The translations under genes and the position numbers were made by a program. DNA of 5,464 bases from assembly GCA_025351125.1 (NCBI GenBank), contig JANXWN010000045.1, forward strand, positions 1 through 5,464, read 5' to 3'. The stretch's first letter is position 1. Every line of letters starts with the position of its first letter. This stretch comes from Caulobacteraceae bacterium. Its GTDB lineage: Bacteria > Pseudomonadota > Alphaproteobacteria > Caulobacterales > Caulobacteraceae. The notes under the pieces are model-generated. The model had not been told where the DNA came from. It saw nothing but the letters and a program-made list of their open reading frames with translations, and searched no databases. This document shows positions 1 to 5,464 of this stretch, one piece after another.

Positions 1-668
1 CCGGTGTACAAATTGTTTAGAAAGCCTTGGCGGGAGCGGTGCGAGAAGCCGAGCTTCAAACCCGCGGTATCGGCGATTGGGGCGTTGAAAATCAGCTTTT
101 CGGTGTTTTGGTTATAGTCGCCATAACCGACGTCAAGGCTGAGACCCCAGGCGTGAGTGGGTCTGCTGCGGTGAATGCTGATGGCTCCGGCGGTGGTATT
201 TTTGCCGTAGAAAATTCCCTGCGGCCCGCGGTCGATCTCGACCTGCGAGATATCGAAGGCGTCGATCAATTGGGCGGTGTTGGTGCCGATGACCACATCG
301 TCGATCAACAAGCCAACCGCGGGATTTTGCCCCTTTTCGATGTCGGAATAGCCAAGGCCGCGAATATAAATCGCCGACGATCCGGCCCCCGCGCCCACCC
401 GCCCGATTTCCACGTTTGGCGCTATGCCACCGAGATCTTCGATCGTGCGGGGCTTGATGGTTTCCAACTGTCGGGCGCTGACGGCGGTCACGGCGATCGG
501 AACCTCCTGCAGTTTCTCATCCGTTCGACGGGCGGTGACGATCACTTCTTCCGGCTTGGCGGCGGTGGTCGCCGCCTCGGCGGTGGCGCTGGTATGCGCG
601 CCGAAAATCAAAATAGCCGCCGTTCCGCAAAACAGTGATAGGCGCAAACCGGTATTAGACGTGGTCAT
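1..668 (-). CDS. TonB-dependent outer-membrane receptor, N-terminal part (cut by the left edge)
   Basis: This is the first 222 codons of an outer-membrane receptor that takes up a ligand using energy passed on by TonB-ExbBD. Translation starts at ATG 668-666, with a GGAAGG ribosome site 6 nt upstream. Residues 1-30 look like a signal peptide (hydrophobic stretch 8-24, cleavage probably after TSATA). A TonB box, EEVIVTARR, lies at 40-48. The plug domain follows from about 52, with the family landmarks YIRGLG (101-106), RGPQG (147-151) and GKNTTAGAI (155-163), then the first beta-barrel strands. The barrel, normally another 500 or more residues, lies outside the window. The TonB box and plug resemble the large proteobacterial group often found beside catabolic genes rather than a siderophore-specific type, but the ligand cannot be read from this part. 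It lies 398 bp downstream of the AcoC-like gene on the same strand and has its own promoter-like element. No ORF on the opposite strand here is credible. Confidence 0.95.
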   Translation of the reverse strand, partial: MTTSNTGLRLSLFCGTAAILIFGAHTSATAEAATTAAKPEEVIVTARRTDEKLQEVPIAVTAVSARQLETIKPRTIEDLGGIAPNVEIGRVGAGAGSSAIYIRGLGYSDIEKGQNPAVGLLIDDVVIGTNTAQLIDAFDISQVEIDRGPQGIFYGKNTTAGAISIHRSRPTHAWGLSLDVGYGDYNQNTEKLIFNAPIADTAGLKLGFSHRSRQGFLNNLYT

Positions 669-1066
669 CAAAATCCTTCCCTTGAGGCAGGAATTCATCT
701 GGCGCGGAACTCCGCCGACAACCTGCCGGGCCGCAAAAGGAGAGACTCGCAAAAGAAGTCAAGCGTGATTGTTAAAGGCACAAAGGGAGGTTTTATCTCG
801 CATAAACAGCAAGAATCTCGGCAACCGTTGATATTGAGGTGACGAACAGGCGCTTGGCGGGACATCAAGGGGCGAGGAGCGAATAAATGCCGCACAACGA
901 GGTGAGGACCGCATGGCGTCCGCTCGGCTACCTTCTCAGCCAAGCCATTCGTTTAATCCCGACCTGTTGCAAAATCCCCACGGCGACACAGTCGCTTGCG
1001 CGATCAAGCGCCGGTGTTTTCGCGAACCGCGATGTCTCGCCGGCGACCTCTGATCGATCACGCGGG
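669..1066. other. Intergenic region of 398 bp between the AcoC-like gene and the receptor gene
   Basis: No convincing gene lies here. The receptor promoter candidate is at 734-776. A perfect 6-bp inverted repeat, CGCTTG/CAAGCG with a 6-base loop, lies at 993-1010, and a smaller TCGCG/CGCGA hairpin at about 1019-1031. Neither is followed by a T-run on the minus strand, so no terminator for the AcoC-like gene can be called. On the plus strand a weak TTGTTA (769-774) and TTATCT (793-798), 18 bp apart, precede a GAGGAG (874-879) and an ATG at 887. The 100-codon frame that follows has no recognisable protein character and runs into the AcoC-like gene in antisense. Confidence 0.5.
734..776 (-). promoter_or_regulatory. 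Candidate promoter and operator of the TonB-dependent receptor gene
   Basis: Read on the minus strand, TTTAACAATCACGCTTGA (776-759) runs into a -35-like TTGACT (762-757). Seventeen bases further is only a poor -10 (CTTTTG, 739-734). The first 18 bases are nearly the same as an element in front of the AcoC-like gene (2352-2334), in the same orientation relative to its gene. A good -35 with a weak -10 and a conserved stretch overlapping and preceding the -35 would fit an activator-dependent promoter. The element lies about 90 bp upstream of the receptor start. The match is seen directly; the function is inferred. Confidence 0.45.
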
Positions 1067-2197
1067 TTAGGGGCGGTCATGCGCTTTCAGCCAGTCGATT
1101 ATGATCGCATTGACCGCGTCGGCCTTTTCCAGATGCGGCATGTGACCAGCGTCGTCGATCCACACCATCTTCGCCGCGGCCCCCAATAGCGCCGGGTCGA
1201 CAATGCCGACGATAAGGTCGGCCTTCGAGGCGATGACCATGGTTGGCGGAAGGGCGGCGACCTCGCCGCGCAGGTGCGCCGCCTCCACGCCGTCAAGCAG
1301 ATGCCGGCGAATCGCGGACAACGCTTCCTCGACCCCATCGAGGCGCTTAAATTTCAGCACATCGTCGACCATTTCCTTGCTGACCATGGCCGGATCGCTG
1401 AGCAACATCTCCATGTAGGGTTTGAGATCGCGGGCGCGCCCGGCCTCGATCACGCCGGTCAGAAAGGCCTCGGACACGCCGGTTGATGAAAAGCCCGCCG
1501 GCGCGATCAGTACGGTGGAGGCCGCCAGAGCCGGATGATCGATCGCGATCCGCGCCACCACGGTAGCGCCGAGAGAATGGCCCACAAGGTGGGCGCGGAC
1601 GACGCCAAGGCTTTGCAACGCCGCGTAAACCGTGTCGGCCAAGGAGTGCAGTGAGCCGTCACCGACCTCTTTGGACGAACCGCCATGCCCCGGCAGGTCA
1701 AGTGCGATCACCGGCCCGTGCGCCGACAAGGCTTCGATATTGAACAGCCAGTTGTTGAGGTCGCCAGCATAACCATGGATCAATACGATCGGGGTTCCCT
1801 CGGCAGGGCCGGCGCGACCAATGCGGATACCGCGGCCCGCCGCCTCGACGGTAGAGAGTTGCAGCGCCTGCTGGCCCTCGCCATCGGGCTCCGCGGGCGT
1901 AAAGCTGGATTGAAAATCGGCCACAAAGGCGTCGATATCGCGGTCGTCGATGTCCAGCCCCGCGACAACGCCGATCAACGCGCCGACCACTAAGGTCTCC
2001 CCCGGCCCAGCCACGATCCGCCGCAATACGCCCGCGACCGGGCTTTCGCATACATTGGTGATCTTAGATGTCTCGATATCGACTAAGTCATCGCCCTCGG
2101 CGACGGTCGCGCCTTCCGTTTTCCACCAGTCGATAATCACGCCCTCCTGCATAGAGAGCCCCCATTTGGGCATTCGAACGGGTGTGATCTCGGACAT
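1067..2197 (-). CDS. AcoC-like protein: N-terminal lipoyl domain fused to an alpha/beta hydrolase
   Basis: This 376-residue protein has two domains. Residues 3-80 are a biotinyl/lipoyl domain with the modifiable lysine K45 in DIETSK. Residues ~122-374 form an alpha/beta hydrolase with oxyanion-hole motif HGYAGD (141-146), nucleophile S208 in GHSLG, acid D327 in SKADL and histidine H352 in DAGHMPH; a cap lies around 236-310. An acidic, linker-like stretch (81-120) joins the domains. The same architecture and length are known for AcoC of Pseudomonas and Cupriavidus, the E2 subunit of the acetoin dehydrogenase complex. Like them it lacks the peripheral subunit-binding domain and the usual E2 acyltransferase domain. 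No acoA, acoB or E3 gene is in the window, so an acetoin role is not shown; another acyl-cleaving use is possible. ATG at 2197 is supported by AGAGG (2210-2206), 8 nt upstream, and by the lipoyl domain beginning directly after it. The ribosome site lies within a perfect palindrome, GCCTCTGAGGC (2205-2215). It is divergent from the Rieske gene. Confidence 0.9.
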   Translation of the reverse strand: MSEITPVRMPKWGLSMQEGVIIDWWKTEGATVAEGDDLVDIETSKITNVCESPVAGVLRRIVAGPGETLVVGALIGVVAGLDIDDRDIDAFVADFQSSFTPAEPDGEGQQALQLSTVEAAGRGIRIGRAGPAEGTPIVLIHGYAGDLNNWLFNIEALSAHGPVIALDLPGHGGSSKEVGDGSLHSLADTVYAALQSLGVVRAHLVGHSLGATVVARIAIDHPALAASTVLIAPAGFSSTGVSEAFLTGVIEAGRARDLKPYMEMLLSDPAMVSKEMVDDVLKFKRLDGVEEALSAIRRHLLDGVEAAHLRGEVAALPPTMVIASKADLIVGIVDPALLGAAAKMVWIDDAGHMPHLEKADAVNAIIIDWLKAHDRP

Positions 2198-2505
2198 TAA
2201 TAGAGCCTCTGAGGCGTGATGATCGCTAGGTTTTAAGCGTTACCGGCGAGATCCGCGGCCGGCGCTTGCATCGAAAAATCGGAAATAGGGGCGGGGACCC
2301 TGATGACAAGATAAGGTCGTGGGCTAAAAAAAATCAAGCGTGACTGCTTAAATTCACTTGCGCCGCGGGTTGGGGGCGTGATTCCTTGGCGCTGATCGTG
2401 TAGTGTTGGCCGAGCCGCCGCACGATCGGGGTGATCGCCCCTCGCGCCGTTTTTTCCGCGGCTTAGAACTACCGCGCGGCGGCTCTCGTTGGCCAGGAGA
2501 TTTTG
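2198..2505. other. Divergent intergenic region of 308 bp between the AcoC-like and Rieske genes
   Basis: It holds the minus-strand promoter candidate (2309-2352). No clear plus-strand promoter was found for the Rieske gene. Its leader has two mutually exclusive small hairpins: CGATC/GATCG around GGGGT (2423-2437), and GGGGT/GCCCC around GATC (2428-2441). A T6 run follows at 2450-2455, nine bases after the second. No protein-coding gene is supported here; the long minus-strand frame crossing it (from 2577) is antisense to the Rieske start and has no recognisable domain. Confidence 0.5.
2309..2352 (-). promoter_or_regulatory. Candidate promoter and operator of the AcoC-like gene
   Basis: On the minus strand TTTAAGCAGTCACGCTTGA (2352-2334) leads into -35 TTGATT (2337-2332), a 17-bp spacer and -10 TTATCT (2314-2309), a good sigma-70-type arrangement. 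Transcription would start near 2302 and leave a leader of about 105 nt. The upstream 19 bases repeat, with one inserted base and two substitutions, the element in front of the receptor gene. CAAGCGTGA (2335-2343) and TCACTTG (2354-2360) also form an imperfect inverted repeat, so a regulator could sit here and affect the divergent Rieske gene as well. Confidence 0.5.
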
Positions 2506-3741
2506 ATGACCAAAATGCTCGATACCCAGGATCTCGCCGCCATGATCAAGGCCGGCATGGCCCATGCCAAGGCGCACACCATCGAAAAAGCGCCCAGCGT
2601 TCTCAAACTACCGGCCGCCCGTTATTTCGATCCGGCGATCTTCGCCGCCGAGCTTGACCGCATCTTTAAGCGGGTGCCCCTGCTGTTGGCGGTCACTGCC
2701 GAACTGCCCAAGCCGGGGGACTTCAAGAGTATGGTCGCGGTCGGCGTTCCGGTGCTGTTGGCCAGGGGCCAGGATGGCGTGGTGCGGGCGTTTATCAACT
2801 CGTGCAGCCACCGAGGCACCAGCGTGACGACAGAGCTCGCTGGCAATGCGCGCCGGTTTGTATGCCCCTACCATGGCTGGACCTTCACCCAGAAGGGTGA
2901 ATTGATGGGCATAGCGTCGGCCGACGACTTTGGAGAGATCGACAAGTCCTGCTACGGACTGACGCCGTTGCCGGTCACCGAACGCGGCGGCATGATCTGG
3001 GGGATCGTCGATCCCAAGGCGCGTTTAAGTTTCGACGCCTTTCTATCCGGCTATGACGCGCTCTTGGCGCATTTCGGGTTTGAAAACTGGCATTTGTTCT
3101 CCAGCCGCGTAATTCCGGGGCCGAACTGGAAGATCGCCTACGACGGCTATTTGGATTTCTACCACCTGCCGGTTCTGCACAAAAACACCTTCGGCGAGGA
3201 CATGTTCAACCAAGCTTTGTATTACGCCTGGGGCCCGCATCAGCGCGTTCAGGCGCCGAGCCCCGAATTGCTCGACTTCGAAAACCGCCCCGAGGACGAG
3301 TGGACGGTCGAATCGATGATGACCGGCGTATGGACCATTTTCCCGCACGTCTCCATCGCGAGTTTTCAAGGGGGGGGGCGGTCGGTGATGATCTCACAAC
3401 TTCTCCCCGGCCCGACGGTTGATCAGTCCTTCACCACCCAGCTCTATCTAATGGAAAAGGCGCCCAATGCGGTCGAGGCGGCGGAAGCCGAGGCCCAGTT
3501 TAAGTTCCTCGAACACGTCGTGCGCGACGAAGACTACGCGACCGGCCTTCGCCAGCAGGAAGCGCTTAAAAACGGTGGTCGCGAGCATGTCCTGTTCGGC
3601 CAAAACGAGGGCGGCGCACAGCTTTTTCACCAATGGGTTGATCGCCTGATCGCCACCGACGACGCCGATTTGGAGCAATTGTTCGCCGACCAAGTGCGAT
3701 GGCTCCCCGGGCAGGACTCGAACCTGCGACCCGGCGGTTAA
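2506..3741 (+). CDS. Rieske [2Fe-2S] non-heme iron oxygenase, alpha subunit, with a tRNA-antisense C-terminus
   Basis: This 411-residue protein is the terminal oxygenase of a Rieske system, which hydroxylates or demethylates an aromatic or other organic substrate with electrons from a separate reductase (not in the window). The Rieske cluster ligands are C100 and H102 (CSHRG) and C120 and H123 (CPYHGW), spacing C-x-H-x17-C-x2-H. In the catalytic domain, NWK at 207-209 leads to D217, H220 and H225 (DFYHLPVLH): H220 and H225 bind the mononuclear iron and D217 is the expected bridge from the neighbouring subunit's Rieske centre. D343 in RDEDY, followed by Q350, is the likely third iron ligand. 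The ATG at 2506 is chosen over the adjoining TTG at 2503 because AGGAG (2495-2499) is 6 nt away. Residues 399-411 are encoded by the complement of the tRNA-Asn, so the native stop appears to be lost. A run of nine G (3370-3378) encodes G289-G291. No beta-subunit gene follows. The substrate is unknown. Confidence 0.92.
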   Translation: MTKMLDTQDLAAMIKAGMAHAKAHTIEKAPSVLKLPAARYFDPAIFAAELDRIFKRVPLLLAVTAELPKPGDFKSMVAVGVPVLLARGQDGVVRAFINSCSHRGTSVTTELAGNARRFVCPYHGWTFTQKGELMGIASADDFGEIDKSCYGLTPLPVTERGGMIWGIVDPKARLSFDAFLSGYDALLAHFGFENWHLFSSRVIPGPNWKIAYDGYLDFYHLPVLHKNTFGEDMFNQALYYAWGPHQRVQAPSPELLDFENRPEDEWTVESMMTGVWTIFPHVSIASFQGGGRSVMISQLLPGPTVDQSFTTQLYLMEKAPNAVEAAEAEAQFKFLEHVVRDEDYATGLRQQEALKNGGREHVLFGQNEGGAQLFHQWVDRLIATDDADLEQLFADQVRWLPGQDSNLRPGG

Positions 3742-3775
3742 CAGCCGCCTGCTCTACCAACTGAGCTACCGAGGA
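3700..3775 (-). tRNA. tRNA-Asn (anticodon GUU)
   Basis: The 76-nt cloverleaf is complete and includes an encoded CCA (3702-3700). The acceptor stem pairs TCCTCGG (3775-3769) with CCGGGGA, with one T-G pair. The D-arm has AGCTCAGTTGGTAGAGC. The anticodon stem GGCGG/CCGCC encloses the loop CTGTTAA with anticodon GTT at 3742-3740. The T-arm carries GGTTCGAGTCC. Discriminator base is G73. It decodes AAC and AAU. Its 3' half is overlapped in antisense by the end of the Rieske reading frame, and its 3' end faces that gene, the position at which integrative elements usually insert. Confidence 0.97.
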
Positions 3776-3799
3776 ATATGGCTATCGCGCAAGGCGCGG

Positions 3800-3828
3800 C
3801 TCTTACGACGGGTTGCGCGGGCGTGCAA
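3800..3828 (-). promoter_or_regulatory. Possible promoter of the tRNA-Asn gene
   Basis: On the minus strand TTGCAC (3828-3823) and TAAGAG (3805-3800) are 17 bp apart. A start near 3793 would leave a leader of about 18 nt before the tRNA. The -10 is weak. A 7-bp inverted repeat, CGCGCAA (3786-3792) and TTGCGCG (3813-3819), surrounds the -10; its meaning is unknown. Confidence 0.3.
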
Positions 3829-3832
3829 GTCG

Positions 3833-3866
3833 GAGTGATGTAACTGTCACACAGATCGGCCATACC
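3833..3866 (+). promoter_or_regulatory. Possible Pho box and -10 in front of the phosphoesterase gene
   Basis: GAGTGAT (3833-3839), a 4-base GTAA spacer and CTGTCAC (3844-3850) have the layout of a PhoB-binding Pho box, two CTGTCAT-like direct repeats 11 bp apart. The second repeat matches the consensus fully; the first matches at 4 of 7 positions. A -10-like CATACC (3861-3866) starts 10 bases after it, the spacing expected when a Pho box stands in for a -35. The start codon is at 3898. Phosphate control would suit an exported phosphoesterase, but the half-match could be chance. Confidence 0.3.
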
Positions 3867-3897
3867 CGGCGACCACAAGCTTTATGGAGAGATACAA

Positions 3898-5043
3898 ATG
3901 ACGGTGCGATGCACTCCCATTCACGCGCGACGCACTCTGGCTTGGGCCCTCGTCCTGGCGACGGCGCTGGCCGGAATGGCGGTGGCCGCGAAGGCCCAAC
4001 CGGCGATCGAAGGGGTGCCGCGTTATAAGCACGTCGTCGTCATCATCGAGGAAAACAAGGACTTCGGTCAGATCATGGATCCGGCCACTGCGCCCAACAT
4101 CGCTAGACTGGCCAAAACCTATGGCCTGGCGACGCAGTTTTTCGGTGAGGTCCACCCGAGCGAGGGCAATTATGTCGCTCTTCTGGGCGGCGACACCTTC
4201 GGCATTCACGACGACGACGCGGTCATTTGCAAGGCCGGATCGGTCGATCCGACCTGCCCGGGCGCCGGGCAGGTCGGTTATGCCGACCACAGGGTCAGCG
4301 AGCCGCATCTGGGCGATCAACTCGTCGCCGCCCGCATGACCTGGAAAGGTTATTACGAGGACCTGCCGGCGCCCGGCTCCATGGCCTATGTATTTGATCC
4401 CCATGCCTATATCGCTGATCCCCATTCCGAAAACGCCCCTCACCCGCTGGCCTATTACGCCCAGAAGCATTCGGGCTTCCTCAACTTCGCCTCGGTGCAA
4501 AACGATCCGGACCGCGCCAAGCACATTGTCGGGTTTGATCAGTTTGAGGCCGATCTTGCCGCCGACGCCCTGCCGAGCTTTGCGTTGATCGTGCCCAATC
4601 AGTGTAACGAGATGCACGGCCTGCATGGCGCGGGGACGCCGGCCGATTGCGATATCCTGCAGACCGGTCCGCTGATCAGACGCGGCGATGCGGAAATCGG
4701 CGATCTGGTAACGCGGCTGCAAGCGACTGCGGCTTGGAAATCGAAGGATAATATGGCGATCATCCTGACCTTCGACGAAGGCTCGCAGGGATCGCGTCTG
4801 GGGTGTTGCGCGGTGACGCCCGACGCACCGTCAAATTTCGGCGGCGGACATATCCCGACCTTAGTGATCACCAACCACGGCCCGCGCGGCGCCGCCGATC
4901 CTACGCCTTACAACCACTATTCATTGTTGCGCACGATGGAGGACGCGTTCGGCATCACCACGCACCTGCGCCACGCCAACGACTCGGCCTTGGGCGTGCG
5001 GGCGATGTCGCCGTTGTTTCACACCGCCGACGGCGGCAGGTGA
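3898..5043 (+). CDS. Exported phosphoesterase of the acid phosphatase/phospholipase C family
   Basis: This 381-residue protein probably releases phosphate from an organic phosphate ester outside the cytoplasm. A signal peptide fits residues 1-33: R11-R12, a hydrophobic core at 14-30, then AKA before QPA. The mature part carries the landmarks of the bacterial phosphoesterase family (PF04185), in order: HVVVIIEEN (45-53), the metal-binding start; HPSEGNY (86-92), the usual site of the hydroxyl nucleophile, here probably S88; PNQCNEMH (233-240); TFDEG (291-295); GGGHIPTLVI (315-324); and YNHYSLLRTMEDAFG (338-352). Seven cysteines, including C303-C304, may form disulfides in the periplasm. Its length fits the shorter acid-phosphatase-like members better than full phospholipase C enzymes; the substrate is not determined. 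ATG 3898 has GGAGA (3886-3890) 7 nt upstream and precedes the signal peptide. A 291-codon frame on the other strand (4722-3847) is its shadow. Confidence 0.92.
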   Translation: MTVRCTPIHARRTLAWALVLATALAGMAVAAKAQPAIEGVPRYKHVVVIIEENKDFGQIMDPATAPNIARLAKTYGLATQFFGEVHPSEGNYVALLGGDTFGIHDDDAVICKAGSVDPTCPGAGQVGYADHRVSEPHLGDQLVAARMTWKGYYEDLPAPGSMAYVFDPHAYIADPHSENAPHPLAYYAQKHSGFLNFASVQNDPDRAKHIVGFDQFEADLAADALPSFALIVPNQCNEMHGLHGAGTPADCDILQTGPLIRRGDAEIGDLVTRLQATAAWKSKDNMAIILTFDEGSQGSRLGCCAVTPDAPSNFGGGHIPTLVITNHGPRGAADPTPYNHYSLLRTMEDAFGITTHLRHANDSALGVRAMSPLFHTADGGR

Positions 5044-5092
5044 CCTAACGGATATTGCCCCGAGCCCTGGTGATCGGCATAGTTTGGGTTGA

Positions 5093-5464
<372 letters not shown>

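Noticed and set aside
27..638. Plus-strand open frame of 203 codons
   Set aside because: It is the antisense shadow of the TonB-dependent receptor, whose minus-strand translation has a signal peptide, TonB box and plug motifs.
695..943. Minus-strand frame of 82 codons in the intergenic region
   Set aside because: There is no ribosome site before the ATG at 943, no recognisable motif, and it would cover the receptor promoter candidate.
993..1031. Inverted repeats 993-1010 and 1019-1031 as terminators of the AcoC-like gene
   Set aside because: On the minus strand neither stem is followed by a run of T; the bases after the smaller stem are A.
887..1189. Plus-strand frame of 100 codons with a fair GAGGAG site 7 nt upstream
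   Set aside because: The protein has no family resemblance and its last 40 codons are antisense to the AcoC-like gene; the ribosome site is likely chance in purine-rich sequence.
2503..2505. TTG at 2503 as start of the Rieske protein
   Set aside because: The ATG directly after it has better spacing from AGGAG, and the TTG would add only one residue.
3835..3850. GTGA-N8-TCAC as a CRP-type operator
   Set aside because: The CRP consensus has GTGA-N6-TCAC; the spacer here is two bases too long. The Pho-box reading explains the same bases somewhat better.
3847..4722. Minus-strand frame of 291 codons
   Set aside because: It is antisense to the phosphoesterase, whose plus-strand frame has a signal peptide and all family motifs.

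Overview
The window is GC-rich bacterial DNA that most resembles an alphaproteobacterium. The signs are a TonB-dependent receptor with an EEVIVTARR-type TonB box, a Rieske oxygenase and short AcoC-like hydrolase of kinds common in that class, and an alphaproteobacterial-looking tRNA-Asn. The assignment rests on pattern recognition only. Genes are cut at both window edges.

Left part (1-3741), a putative catabolic module. A TonB-dependent outer-membrane receptor (minus strand, C-terminus beyond the left edge) lies downstream of an AcoC-like protein, a lipoyl domain fused to an alpha/beta hydrolase (minus strand). A Rieske [2Fe-2S] oxygenase alpha subunit is transcribed divergently from a 308-bp intergenic region. 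The receptor and the hydrolase each have, on their own strand, a near-identical element (TTTAA..TCACGCTTGA) overlapping a -35-like hexamer. This suggests one regulator or one promoter type for both. A reasonable inference is that the receptor imports a scarce organic compound, the oxygenase oxidises it, and the lipoyl-hydrolase takes part in cleavage or acyl transfer. The substrate cannot be read from the sequence.

Middle (3700-3897). A complete tRNA-Asn(GUU) on the minus strand points its 3' end at the catabolic module. The Rieske reading frame has no stop before the tRNA. It runs antisense into it and ends in the anticodon loop, so its last 13 residues are encoded by the complement of the tRNA. 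This is what one might see where an island has integrated at a tRNA 3' end. The 122 bp between the tRNA and the next gene hold a possible tRNA promoter (minus) and a partial Pho-box-like site (plus).

Right part (3898-5464). An exported phosphoesterase of the acid phosphatase/phospholipase C type (plus) is followed by the start of a nitronate monooxygenase-like gene. After residue ~96 the latter stops looking like its own family and reads, in frame, like the C-terminal part of pyrroline-5-carboxylate reductase (ProC). The switch falls in a GGVKV stretch that both families share, so it is either a gene fusion or, more likely, an assembly chimera near the end of the window.

No CRISPR array, insertion sequence, integrase, rRNA or replication origin was seen.
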